From the NCBI GenBank assembly GCA_028564705.1, contig JAPXFQ010001662.1, forward strand, positions 4,276,001 to 4,340,000: DNA of 64,000 bases, given 5' to 3'. A program made the translations under genes and the position numbers. Positions 48,014 through 59,294 of this stretch are shown piece by piece. Numbering within the stretch: the stretch's first letter is position 1; each line of letters begins with the position of its first letter. The notes under the pieces are model-generated. The model ran no database searches, was not told the origin of the DNA, and saw only the letters and a list, made by a program, of their open reading frames with translations. Origin of the DNA: Apricaphanius iberus. Its lineage: Eukaryota; Chordata; Actinopteri; Cyprinodontiformes; Aphaniidae.

Positions 48014-48659
48014 TAAAAATATAAAATAGAAACTCTTGTATCCCTTTGGACCATTTATGACCATAACAAATACAGATTCTCTTACTACCTCCATTTGTAT
48101 AGGTTAAAGGGTGATAACAGGCGAAAGGACAAGGAAATAATACACTGGCTATGTTTCAGTGGATGATTGATTATTACAGATGAAACTTGAAAAATTGAAC
48201 ATCTTGCAAAAGCTATTTTTTCTCAGTAATTCAGCTTAAAAGTTGAAACTAATGATATAGATTAATGACATGCAAAGTGAACTATTTCAAGGCTCTATTG
48301 TTTATAATTTGGTGATTATGGTTTACAGTTTATGAAAACCCCACATTTAAAATCTGACAAAATCAGAATATGGTAAAAATATTACATGTTTTAACATCAG
48401 TGTCACACTTTAATCCAAAATACCTGAAAAGGGTTCCGGAGCCTTCAAATGGTCTGTCAGTATGGTTCAGTAAGAATCACAATTATGGGAAAGACTGCTG
48501 ACCTGACAGTTGTGCAAAAAACCATCACTGACCCCCTTCATAAAGAGGAAAAGTCTCAAAAGGATAAAAGAATTTTGATGTTCGCAGCACAAATACAAGG
48601 AGAAAATAGTGCAATCTTGATGCAATTGAACTACTTCCATAATAGCTTAAGTTATATAA

Positions 48660-50885
48660 GTAAAGCCCCTCCTCAAACATTTAATATATTCAGTCCCTTC
48701 GAGCCAAACCTGGTCAAATTTGCCTCTTTCGAGCCAGAACGACATAGTTAGCCTCTCCATGATAAAAAAAAACTGGTTAACAGTATCGTAGAAATCCTAA
48801 AATCCTGGAATGTCTTGTTGAAGCCATTTTCTAATTAAGTTTTTCTTAGCTGACACTAATATAACTCTCATTAGGTATTTATCTGATATAGTAGTGATTT
48901 TAGGAATATACAAGCCTATGCATAAATACAAAAAGTCAAAAGAAATTAGTGTATGGAATACATTTTCTAAACATTTATGATATCTTGCCAGAACGGAATA
49001 ACTTTTGGACAGGCCAAGAGCAGATGATAGTGACTAGCCTTTAGAGATTGCCAAATGTTCTCCAACAGCTAGTTCCTATATTTTGGTATTTCTTCTGGAC
49101 TGGGATAATAAAATAACAGATTGAAAATTTCCAACTAAATTCTCTCTAATTAGATGGACAGGTAGTTACCCAGTTGCTTTTAACATATGGACTCATTATC
49201 TACTACTGAGCCTGTTTCTTTCTCCCATTTCCTTTTAACGTATAAGGTATTAACATATCTGCTTGCCTGAAATCCTTGATAAAAACTTTGAACAGCTTTC
49301 TGAACTATATTGGTGTTATAGGTCATTTGAAATATATTTAAAATACTGTTGTCCTTTTTCCCAAGGTTTACCTTTACAATTTAATTAATCTGTTTCTCAT
49401 CTGTAGATACCTAAAGAAATCTTGACCAGTTAAAGTCTATTTTTGCTTCAAGAGTTTGGAAATCTGCTAACTCCCCCTTGTGGTTAAATGTAAAATAGGA
49501 TATAAGGCCCTTCAATGTCCATTCTTGAAATCTTGTCATTGCTATTTGGTAAAAATTCTGTGTCAAAAGCACACAATGTTAACATAATTTCAGCCTTGTC
49601 CAATTTGAACTCCTTATTCCTTCATTCCATGTCTTAAAAGTAAATTTTATCCAAGGGTTATCAAGATCTTTCAAGTGTAAATGTAACTTGCTGTCTGCTA
49701 TCATGGCCTGTATTGGGGGCACATTGGTGGTATCTTTCCAACCGGTTTTAAACATTTCATCACATAAAACTAGCAGTCTTAACTGGGCCGAATAGTAGTA
49801 GTCTTTCAAATATGGTAGAAACAAGCCACCTGTCTTTTGACAGCTGTGTACTGTATCTTACCCATGGCTTTTTCCCAAACAATATGTAGAGATAAATGAT
49901 CTTGTCCCACTTTGAAAATTGTTGTATTGAAACTTCAATTGCAAGGGTCTGAAAAAGATAAGCAATTGTGGTAAAATTTGGATCTTTACTGATTCTATTC
50001 TGTTCTATTAGCCCTGACGGTATAAGACTCCATCTTGCCAAATCAGATTTTATTTTTTAATTAAAGTGGACCGTAGTTTTCTTTGAAAATACGTTTTATT
50101 TCTCTACATAATATCACACCTATTTCATGGATTCTTTGTCTCATTTAAGGTTATATATATATATTTTTAATTATATTGAAGGTTGGTAGCAAAAAGATAT
50201 AACTTGGGTCTTTTGAATATTTAAATTGTTACCTGACAAGGTTCCACATTCGTGCAATATATTATTTTTCTCATTTGGTTGACCTAAATAAATTAATATG
50301 TCATCACCGAAGAGAGATAACTTATGTGCATTACCATTTTTATGGACTTCTTTAACTAGATTGTCTTGCCTTATATACTGACTAAGGGTCTCAATAATTA
50401 AAGCGAATAAGGTCGAGATGGGATGAGATGGGGCTGCCCTGAAGGCTCAATCTTTCAAGAATTAAATATTTTGAGAGACTGCCATTCATTTTAATTTTTG
50501 CTGTAGGTCTTTTGTAGATCGACTGCATCATATTTATAATTGTCTCATACAATCCAAAGTTATCTCTGACATGTTAGAGACAATGTCTAATAACGTTTAA
50601 ATCCAGGCTGAAAACATTTATTTTTACCCGTGCATATGACAATTAATAGTATTTTATCTGCACTTTTGCTTTTTATTGTAACTAATTATTTTTTAAGTTG
50701 ATGTTTTTTTTTTCTTCTATTTATCTGTTTTCTTAATTTATGCAACTGTGAAGCACTGTGAATTGCCTTGTGTATGAATTGTGCTCTACAAATAAACTTG
50801 CCTTGCCTTGCTTTAAAATGTATAAAGGAATGATCATTTCACCGAGTCAAAAGTTTTTTCAGCATGTGGTCCCATCAGCATTGCC
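48660..50885 (-). pseudogene. L1-type LINE ORF2, C-terminal part
   Basis: Minus-strand translation gives L1 ORF2 motifs in order. AEKTFDSVK (motif A, about 50,866-50,841) is followed, after an L2 insert, by SIYKRPTAKIKMNGSL and a degraded ERLSLQG. Then comes LSLFGDDILIYLGQP (catalytic FGDD at 50,311-50,300, where FADD is usual). The thumb follows: 50,041-49,760 (SGLIEQNRISK, IAYLFQTL) and 49,824-49,579 (LPYLKDYYYSAQLRLL, NPWIKFTFKTWN). It ends with a cysteine-type LLACPKVIPFWQDI block near 48,970 and the C-terminus by about 48,770. Several stops and frameshifts are present. It is 5'-truncated at an (AT)n tract. Confidence 0.8.
50580..50815 (+). mobile_element. 5'-truncated L2 inserted in the L1
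   Basis: Starts with the last codons of an L2 ORF (FKSRLKTFIFTRAYD, about 50,595-50,640). The 3' UTR follows, with AGCACTGTGAATTGCCTTGT and CTCTACAAATAAACTTGC, and the CCTTGCCTTGC tail. L1 coding sequence lies on both sides (50,841-50,866 and below 50,578), so this is the youngest layer of the nest. Confidence 0.75.
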
Positions 50886-50888
50886 TGA

Positions 50889-50891
<3 letters not shown>

Positions 50892-50942
<51 letters not shown>
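50892..50942. repeat. (AT)n microsatellite
   Basis: About 25 uninterrupted AT units at the junction between the L1 5' end and the Tc1 right end. Confidence 0.95.
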
Positions 50943-50945
<3 letters not shown>

Positions 50946-51088
50946 ATGTGATGTATGACATGGAGACTAGAATTTGGGGTTTTCATAAGCTGTAAACCAG
51001 AATCGGAATATCTTACTTTGCATATTATGAGTCTAATTATTGAAAGAAATAAACTTTTGCAGGATGTGCTGATTTTTCAAGTTTCCCC

Positions 51089-51979
51089 TCTTGTTTAAAG
51101 TTAAAAACTGGGCAGTAAGTATTCTGGAGAACAACATATTGTAAAATTAAGTATATATTTCTTATTGATTTTGATAAAAAGTAATGACTTTGGCTCAAGG
51201 AAAGAGTTACACAGTGATAAACAAGAACATAATATTTATTTTATTCCTTAAATTTTTTTAAACTTCAATGAACAGTAGCTTTCATTTACTAATGCTCGTC
51301 ACAGTACAGGGTTGTTTTGATATTTTTCTTATGGGTTAAGTGTGTGAGTGGTTGTTCATATTCTTACCATGGTTTTTGTCTTCATCTGTTTTTTGTATTT
51401 TTTTAAGCTTTTTTTAATCTTTACTGCTGCATTTACTTCTTCATTTACTAGACCATGACACTGCTAGTGTTTATTTCTTTTGATATTTCTTCTCACTTTA
51501 TCACATTTCAACCACAACTTCATTGTATTCTATTTATAAGTGGCACATAATACAGAAGGTAAAGGATAATTATTAATAATTTAAAATTGGTCTTACAAGT
51601 AAAAACCTGAAAAAAATACTTGTATTCAATTGCGTTTTGTCCAATCCTCCTAAAAAACCCCAGTACCACATCTTACCTTGAGAAGATACCATAATGATAA
51701 AGAGTCTTCTTGTAGATAATTTAATCTTAGTCCAAATCCATCAGTTAGTAGAAGTGTTGCTTTGGAGCAAAAAGGTCCTGTGGAAAAAAAGAAAAGAAAA
51801 AGTTATTGGCTTTGAAACAATGCTTTTGGTCTTCTGGAATTGAGTTAGCAAGTTTTTCCTGTGCATGCGTTGGTACTCCAGCTTCGTCCTACAGTCAAAA
51901 AATATAATTTTTAAGTTAACTGGTCTCTCTAACTAGTCTTTAGGTAGGCTTATATGTGTGAGTACACAATAGTTTATCC
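51089..51979. other. gene-free stretch
   Basis: AT-rich; no gene or named repeat is visible. Confidence 0.4.
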
Positions 51980-52100
51980 TGTGTGTCTCTGTAACGGACT
52001 GGCAGCCTTTCTAGGGTGTACACTGCTTCTCAGCCAATGACTAATGGAGATAGGCTCCTTTCACGGGCCTGTGAGACAACTGGTGTATAGATGGAGGGTG
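51980..52100 (+). repeat. GGAT-tailed dispersed repeat, copy 2
   Basis: GTAACGGACTGGCAGCCTTT, AGGGTGTACACTGCTTCTCA and AATGGAGATAGGCTCC align in order with copy 1 at 14.94 kb; the tail has decayed to GATGGAGGGTGA. Confidence 0.6.
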
Positions 52101-52257
52101 ACAAACATTTGGAAGATACTGGTTATGTAAAAAAGACACAGTTACGACATAAATTACTGTTACCCCTGGTCGATTTAATCTTGCTGTAATCTTTGAATTT
52201 TGCCAACACATTTTTCTTGATTGAAAATGATTTCAATATTTTGGAGTGGCCCTTCCA

Positions 52258-52460
52258 GGGGTCCGTTCCACAAAGCAGGTTATGTGATTTAACCTAAATT
52301 CGAGGGTAAATTTGTGGATTAACTCTGTTTTTGGTTCCAAAATCGAAGGTATCGTTCAAGGTATGTTAGTAACCCTAGGAACTTAATCTCTGAACATAAC
52401 CCTATGTTCCAGTTAAGGAACGATCAGAAAGGATTCTGAGCATGGCTTGCCCTTTAAATT
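52258..52460 (+). mobile_element. possible left end of a Harbinger/ISL2EU-type DNA element
   Basis: GGGGTCCGTTCCACAAAGCA followed by GGTTATGTGATTTAACC resembles the terminus of a teleost DNA transposon family (PIF/Harbinger or ISL2EU, from memory). The matching right end was not found, though 52,560-52,660 and 52,890-53,030 could be decayed interior. Low confidence. Confidence 0.35.
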
Positions 52461-53394
52461 TAATCAAATTTACTTAAATTAAAATGTTAAGATTAAATAG
52501 TCTCATTTATTAATTTCCTGAAATACGAAATATGATTCTTTCATAAATTATTATGTATTATTTAAATACATTTATTCATAAATGTGACAGAGTGGGTGAG
52601 ATTCTGGAGGGTCCAATAAGACGATACCTCCACCAGCAACTGCATGACAAAGCCCATTACATATTAAAAACAATAAAACACAATTTCACAAACCTATTTG
52701 TAACATGTGAGAGTATTTCAAATAAGATTACCGTATACATATGCAGCTTAATGAAATAATCCTGCATTGTGAAACAATGACTACTGCTAAGTGCATTAAA
52801 AAAGCATTTAAATGGCAGCAATGATAGTTGTTGAGTTGGGATATATTAGTATATTCTGTAAACTTCCATTTAACAAAGTCACTGGAATGCAGACTCTGAT
52901 GATGAAGTGTCGCAATGGAAAGCCATCAACAACTGGTAATTAAGGGACAAGGCCAACTCCTCAGCTGGTGGTGGCCACTCCCCCCATTAGATGGACACCA
53001 GCTTTCTTTCGATTAGCTACATGACCGGAAAAATCACCAAAAGATACTTAATAGACTTCCAGTTATTATTTGATTTCAGTCTTACCTTCTTGGATAATCT
53101 TTTTGTGTTTAGTTTTGACTTGGGACAGAGTTCTTCTGGCTCCAGCATTGCATTTAATTAAGTTAGAGGTTAATACTGTATATGTCTAAGTCAATGTTCT
53201 GTATTATTGTACCCTCATTGAATTGGTGGCAAAATAAAGTTAATTTTGAAAAATGATCTAACATACTGAAACAATTTTTTAATTATACATTATATCCTCC
53301 AGCAGCCCCCCAACCCCAGATGGGAATAAGAGGTAGAAATTGAATAAATAAAAATGAAGAGTTGAGAGTTTTGATATTTATGTCTGCAATAAGG
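52461..53394. other. gene-free stretch
   Basis: Possible interior of the DNA element to the left; the frame at 52,553-52,759 has some protein character (GEILEGPIRRYLHQQLHDKA) but no domain I can name. Confidence 0.35.
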
Positions 53395-53700
53395 CTAGAG
53401 CCAGTAGCAATGCTCGATTCAAATTCAAGTCAGACTTTATAATTGTTTTTATGTTTCTCTGAAAGTTCAGGTTTGAGTCCATCGCTACACCCAGGGTTTG
53501 AGCCTGATCTGTAGTTTCTTCCAGCTGCATTAGCTGAAGCTATATGCTCAGTCTTGATTGCTCCTCCTTTGGTCCAAAAATGTTTACTTCAGTTTTGTTT
53601 TTATTGAACTGGAGAAAGTTATGGCACTTCCAAGGATGGATTTGTCCTATGCATCTCCTCAACGCTTCACTGGGTTCATAGTTACTTGTTCACACTGACC
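53395..53700 (-). pseudogene. L2-type LINE fragment (after the YADD box)
   Basis: The plus strand reads as the antisense of an L2 region: AAAAATGTTTACTTCAGTTT corresponds to the TEV.FG motif, and GAGTCCATCGCTACACCCAG to LGVAMDS. On the minus strand the order is a TEVNIFG-like motif, an LQLMQLEETTDQAQTLGVAM block and NLNFQRN. Decayed and truncated at both ends. Confidence 0.7.
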
Positions 53701-54394
53701 AGAGAAGCCACACTGAAGAACCGTCAGGAGCAGCCTTTATCGGATAGGAGCAAACAAGGCCCAGATGTCTCAGAACAGTAATGATAGGTTCCAACCTTAA
53801 AAATAAAATAAAAATATACCCACTCTCAGGTTGTTACAAATCTAATTCAGAACCTATGGAGGGAGTGAAAGATTAGGGTAGAGAAAAGGAGGCTGTGGGG
53901 GTGTAGGGTGATTCCCCCCACCCCTCCTTATATAATGTTTTGTTATCCTTTGAGTAATGCCTGATTCATTTCCTACCTAAAACGAAGCTTTGGTTAAATA
54001 AAATACATTTTAAATTAAAATCTATCATGCGTATGAATAACTTTGGGCTTAATTTTCTGCCTGAGCTGACCTGGGCTTCACCTCAGTCCTCACCATTAAT
54101 CTTGAGCCTGCCCACTGCTAAGATATTTAGCTACCTTTATATACAATATGAAATAATCAAAATAACCGTGCAGTAAGCAGAACCATATAACGTTTTGTAC
54201 ATTTATTTGACTTTGCGGCACAAAAAAACAGACTCATATTTTGGAGAATAAATAGGCTAGTGCTTTACAATAGAGCTAACATTAACTTGTTAAAGTGTTT
54301 TCGCCCTGGTAGTAGATATTCCAGAGTTCATATGAAAGTAGCATGTTAGACTCCAGCTCTGTGTAGCGGTAGGAGGGATTGTTAAATGACAGCT
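53701..54394. other. upstream flank of the promoter-like patch
   Basis: AT-rich with a C/G-rich run near 53,910-53,930. No repeat or gene is recognised; if 54.4-54.7 kb is a promoter, this is its proximal upstream region. Confidence 0.35.
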
Positions 54395-54716
54395 CTTGGG
54401 GACACGCCCGCCGTGACAGTAGCAGCAACAGCAGCGGCGACTTGTGCCGCTCTGACAACCTCCTCCGCTACAAACAAACCCCCGAAGCATAGCCAAAAAT
54501 AAAATCCGATTTTACACCACAGCCACCCGGCCCGGTTCTTTTTGACGGAATAACTTCTCACACAACTTAATGAAGTGCCCGCTCGCTGTTGCGCCTCGGA
54601 CTGCTACAGTGGCTTTCCGCGTCAGTGCAACAACAGAGATGTAAACGCCAAGTTGCACTACCGCATCTTCCTCTACGTATGCTTCTGAAATAGCGAGGAG
54701 CCGAGAAGTGACAGAG
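54395..54716 (+). promoter_or_regulatory. CpG-rich promoter-like patch with 5' non-coding exon
   Basis: The only CpG-rich block in the window that is not a transposon: about 320 bases with many CG dinucleotides, an AGCAGCAACAGCAGCGGCGA stretch and no TATA-type start. It ends in GAAGTGACAGAG followed by GTATTT at 54,717, a plausible splice donor. CpG-island promoters with an untranslated first exon are common for vertebrate housekeeping and developmental genes. Transcription start and direction are inferred from the coding exon downstream on the same strand. Confidence 0.5.
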
Positions 54717-56391
54717 GTATTTTGGGCGTTGTTTTTGGTGACTTGTTTATGTCGGTGTGGCGTTTAAACCATTGTAATAATAACACATGCACAGTTGTGG
54801 TAACTGCGGCAATGATTTTCATAAAGTCGGTGCAACCTTAGCGACCATATATCTGTTCTAGTGCTCCTCAAATGTCTCGCTTTGGACCTCACCTAAAAAT
54901 ACTTTATAAAATGTTAATGTTCTTATAGGTAACACAACATTAATAATTAGCCTTTTTGTGTGGCTTTTTGCCATTTCCCCCTTTCCATAGCGTAATTAGA
55001 CTTCCCAAACGCCGATTAACATGTCCAACAGGTGCGTTAACCTGCCCTGTCATAAATGTTAAGTTAGAGCTTCTTTGGGACTTGTATGTGCCAGCTGAGA
55101 AATACACATGCTGGTCCTTATCTCTTGTTAATAGCTCCAGAATACAGACTGAAGTTGCTGGGAGTTAAACATAATCCAGATATATATCTTTCAGCTTGCT
55201 TGAAATTGTATTTTAAAAAATTATGTTCAAGCTTTTGTTTGTTACTAAGTGTGTGAACGCTTTAAGCGTGAGATGTTCCACTATAAACTGTAGGCCTACT
55301 AGGATGTTTTGTATTCAGGTTATCCAGCTCTGTTAATGAGAGCATGTTTTGATAGGGAGTTTCTCAAACATACTTATCGCTGCTCAGTAAAATAAATTAC
55401 ACTGATGTTTTGCTTCGTGAAGTAGTGTGGCTTCATTTTTAATGCTATGATCAGCTGCAGCATTGTGCCTTGGAGCTGGAAGTGATTCATTTGGTGCACT
55501 AAATTGGAAATTTTGTGGTAGCTAAATTAACATCCAGCTGAAATAGAAGGTTAATCTAAAAGTAGTTTTAGTTGTAGTTCCCTGACTGTCCACCAGAGGC
55601 TGATTAAGTAAAGTAAGTCAGTTCTCATAGGTAACAGCTTGCATATTTTCTTGATAGAAGTAGGGTGAAAGAATATCTGGGTTTCTGTTGCAGTCACGAA
55701 TCTAATAAAGGCTTGGTAAGTAACTCACCTGGTCATTGACAAAACATCTACATCATTCATGATTGGGTGCTGCAAGCAGTTAAAGCAGTAAAGTTAGATT
55801 TAAACAGGAAAACCTCCCCACTAGTTATTTTCACTCCAAGACAAGTCATTTATTTAAATATTTTTTCTGGTATATGAACGCTCTTTTTGGGCTGAAAGTT
55901 TACATTCTTAAAGCAGAAAACAATGCATAACATGTTTCCTTGAATGCTGATTTTTTTATTTATTATTTCTTCTAAAGCCTGTCTTTGTACTGATTCATTT
56001 CCCTTGTGGCTGGACTAGACATGATTTTTTTTTTTTTATGCTGTAGACTTTACAGTGCTTTTACTACATTTACATGTACTTTTAAAAGTAGTTTAGCTAT
56101 GGCTATATTTGCCTAATTAAAAATGTTAGCTGTTCCACATACCATCATATTTTTTAAGAAACAATGCACAAAAATGGCGAACATCAACACCAGTAGGGGT
56201 ATTGATTTAAACAGTTGTATGTTGTGAAAAAGGAAGATCAAGAAATACATATTTCTTGTCCTAATTTACTAATAGAAATGTTAATAATCTTTTTACGTGT
56301 TTTAAGTATTTGTAAATGCCAGAATATGCTCATTATTTTGTTAGTTTGTCCATCAATTACATGTAAAAAAAACCCCCAGCTATAAATAATA
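54717..56391 (+). other. inferred intron 1, left part
   Basis: AT-rich with no repeat until 56.39 kb. It would be intron 1 of the gene whose coding exon is at 58.16 kb. Confidence 0.4.
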
Positions 56392-57123
56392 AATGGCTTG
56401 TACTTGTATTGTGCGTTATCCAGTCCAGAGGACCCCAAAGCACTCCACACACCATTCAGGATTCATACACACATTCACACACTGATGGTGGTAAACTACA
56501 TTGTAGCTACAGCTGTGTCTTACCAAAGGACACAGTAGCTTTGTTTACATGGACAGAATAATCAGATTAAAAGCCTGATCGGAATAAAAATGCTTAATTT
56601 AAACATGCTATTCAGATTATTGTGACCCGATCAATCTCATTCGGATCAAAATTCTGATTGAGCATGGTGCATGTAAACTCCTATTCCAAATGTAGGTCAT
56701 TCCTGCGCAGTTCTGTTAAATCAAGCGCGGACATCTAATATGTTGTCTTAATTAAAAAAAGGGATTCGGTTTGTAATTTGATTGTGTACATATGAATGAA
56801 GGCTTGAGGATGTAAAATATTTACCTGAAAAACGGGCGCAGCCATGTTTGTTTATAACTGAAGTCTGTTTCTTCTTCTATGGCCGTTTCTCGTATTTTAG
56901 ATAGTTCTGGGCATGTCAAAAGGATTTATGCTGTTCAGACATGTAGCGCATTTAAACACCTTTTTTAATCTGATAGATGTGAAATTCTAATCCGATCTAT
57001 GATCGGATTGTATATATTTTGCACATGTAAACGTAGCTAATGACTGAAATGGATGGAACCAGGATTCAAACCGGCAACCCAGCTTTTATGGTGCAAATTC
57101 TAGCCACTTGAGCCATCGCTGCA
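56392..57123 (-). repeat. tRNA-derived SINE-like repeat, copy 3, split by a MITE
   Basis: The minus-strand head has the clearest tRNA-like promoter in the window: box A TGGCTCAAGTGGCTA (57,115-57,101) and box B GGTTTGAATCC (57,072-57,062). The body (AAGGACAC, CAATGTAGTTTACCACCATC in minus sense) and the ATTCATACACACATTCACAC tail match copies 1 and 2. The body is interrupted at 56,541-57,033; removing the insert restores the order seen at 2.18 kb. Confidence 0.8.
56536..57038. mobile_element. MITE inserted in SINE copy 3
   Basis: About 493 bases with inverted ends: TTGTTTACATGGACAGAATA on the left and CGTTTACATGTGCAAAATAT read inward from the right. TAGCT lies at both borders (56,536-56,540 and 57,034-57,038). 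Because AGCT is palindromic, TAGCT could be a 5-base target duplication or part of the terminal repeat. The interior has many GATCGGAT/ATCCGATC-type inverted motifs and no ORF. Superfamily not assigned. Confidence 0.75.
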
Positions 57124-58125
57124 CCATCATTCTTTATAGAGCATTCTTCGTTGTGTTTTTTGAGAACAGTGATGTACATCTGTTGAAGACCTTGGAACAC
57201 AGCAGAGGAGTCAGGGATAATGTTGTGGAAAATATTAAGGCAGGGTTAGGCATGTGTTACTGAGTCCAATCTTTTTTGAAATGGCAGAGTATGACAAACT
57301 CCAAACCTTCCACGACATGGCCAAAAGATTACTGCCTGCGTGCAAAACACTATTTGCTACAACTCTATATTATTCTGTACACGCCACTTCCGCTTTGGAT
57401 GATTGTGGCATTATCAGTATCTGTCTGTCGGTTTATTCACAATGATCATCTTCTTTGGGTTATAAAAAATATTGAGGTTTCATGTTGAAACATGAAAATG
57501 TGAAATAAGATCAACAGGTATGAAGCCTTGTGCAAAGCATGGTATATTTAAACACAGTAATTAGGCAGAGATTAAAATTATAACTGGCAGATTGCATTGA
57601 AGCCACTCTGCTGGCTGCTGCTCTATTCTCTTCACCCCATAGCCTTAAGTCAGTATACCCTTTATTTTCAAATTGGTGAATGCTCTCATTTTGGAAAACC
57701 TTAGGCTTTTCTCTGACATTACAGCAGACTTTTACTCATATATATATTAGGAAGAATGTCCTTCTGTATCCAGACAACAACACCATTTGCTTCACTGCTG
57801 TCTTTTTATTATTCAGTTTAAATTTGATAGAAAAAAGAATGTTGAGTAATAATAATAGTCACAACCCTGTGAATGAGCATGTTGTTCTTGTGATTTTATC
57901 CAGAAACATTCCTTACACGTCATTACTTCCTTCGAGTTCGACCACAGTAAAAGCCAAGATGTTTGATGTCTCAAAATTGGCATGGGAATAAGATAAATGT
58001 TTTATATTAATGCATTTAAGTGCGTAAAAGTTCTAGTTTGTCTTCATGTGAAATAAAAAATGTCTACTAGAATTTTAAAATAGTTATTTATTTAGCATCT
58101 AGTTCACATCTTTTTTTCTTCACAG
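57124..58125 (+). other. inferred intron 1, right part
   Basis: AT-rich. The frames at 57,254-57,488 and 57,680-57,991 have no domain and no splice context; treated as accidental. Confidence 0.4.
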
Positions 58126-58162
58126 CTTTAGCATCTCAAAAATGTTTTTCAGGTAGAGGAAG

Positions 58163-58336
58163 ATGGAGGTTCAAAGTGATGTTCAGCAGCCAGATCCCTG
58201 CCCACTGGACTCTCCTCGGTCAGGAACCGGTCAGCAGAATGAGGCAAAAGACAGACAGAGTGTCACGAGCGACCGCACTTCCACTGAGAACCAAAGCAAG
58301 GACGCACACTCAGCAACCCAGAAAGATGACAAAAAA
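58163..58336 (+). CDS. candidate first coding exon of an unidentified gene
   Basis: A 58-codon open segment opens with MEVQSDVQQPDPCPLDSPRS and ends in KDDKK before GTACGT (donor at 58,337). A pyrimidine-rich acceptor ends TTTTTCAG at 58,152; an alternative CACAG lies at 58,125. The ATG has a favourable context (GAAGATGG). The peptide is hydrophilic, rich in Ser, Gln, Asp and Pro, with no membrane segment, coiled coil or known motif, as in disordered N-termini of nuclear or adaptor proteins. The exon ends in phase 0. Nearby conserved-element candidates would fit a developmental regulator, but I do not recognise the protein. The next exon is beyond the window or was missed. Confidence 0.5.
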
Positions 58337-59294
58337 GTACGTTTATGACTCCCCCACCAATGCATATCTGCTGGCACCGTGCTGTGCCTGAGTGTGTACA
58401 TACATGTGTGTGTTGAGTGATTACTTCCTGTCTGTCCTCTACATTCCCACTGACTCATTCAGCATGTTATCTTCCAGAGTGATAAAAGGCAAAGCTGCAA
58501 CGAGAGTTGCCTGTTTTTTGGTTTTAAGTGATGTCAAGCGTTTTGCATTGAGAGTTATCAAGTGCTGGAAGGACCTATTTGCACACTGCTTACAAGAAAA
58601 GTGAAACTGTTGCTCTAGTGCCTTAGTGGTTTAAAAGGAAGTAGGTAATGTGCTGTTATGTTGCTACAAGAACCAATCACAGCAAACTCAGAACCACAGC
58701 CACTGTGTGTACCTTTTAAATTACTTACTTTTATATGCAGGCAGAAGTGGTTTTTACAGTCTCCACATGTGAGCACTGATACACATTCTCAGTTATATCA
58801 AGGCTGTGCCATCTTGGAGCCCTCGGCACATCCAAGAGTGACAGTGAAATCCTCGCTGGCTGTGCTCCATCTCAAGGGCATCAATCATGCTTTCCTGGCA
58901 AGAGCCAGAACCTCTTTCCGTCAATCAGCCCAAGAGGCTCTGTATGCCTTGGAGCAGAGAAGAGACAGAGGCAGAATAAACACAACAGATTTATGAAAAC
59001 ATTCGCAAGAAGGCTGGACTGAATGTCTACTGGCAGCTCTGAGTGGAAGGCTTGTCATGGCTCGTGCTATCAATTCTGAATCTTTTGAGCAGTAATCTAA
59101 GTTTTTTTGGGGTTTTATTTGTAGAGAGAAAAGAGCTTCTGAGGGCTGGAATTCTTCCATTGGCCTCTTACCGCACTCGCTCTTGCAAAAAATATATAAA
59201 TATATATACAAGTTCTCCAACAAACTATGCATTAAATTCCCCTTTGTTAGTCAAATTCTTAGGATTCCTTTAACATTTTCTCCCCTCAAGAAAC
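58337..59294 (+). other. inferred intron 2, with a GC-richer patch
   Basis: Starts at the GTACGT donor. 58,660-59,060 is mixed in composition and non-repetitive, open for 112 codons (58,658-58,996) and preceded by a possible acceptor (TATATGCAG at 58,740). It could be an intronic conserved element or, less likely, an exon. No domain seen. Confidence 0.35.

Larger units (their letters stand above)
48177..51088 (+). mobile_element. Tc1-like element split by nested LINEs
   Basis: Terminal inverted repeats are visible: GAAACTTGAAAAATTGAACA at 48,182 and, read inward from 51,085, GAAACTTGAAAAATCAGCAC. A TA precedes the left end. The transposase N-terminus starts at 48,485 (ATG), translating as MGKTADLTVVQKTITDPLHK, a recognisable Tc1-type helix-turn-helix start. 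The match is lost after about 48,600 and the right terminal region reappears at 50,944. Most of the transposase gene is missing; an L1 (48,660-50,885) fills the gap. Confidence 0.8.

Noticed and set aside
50758..50946. Frame ending in alternating Tyr-Ile
   Set aside because: Its end is the (AT)n tract and its start is the L2 tail.
57062..57115. Possible tRNA gene on the minus strand
   Set aside because: Good boxes A and B, but it continues into the shared SINE body and lacks the acceptor-stem pairing of a tRNA.
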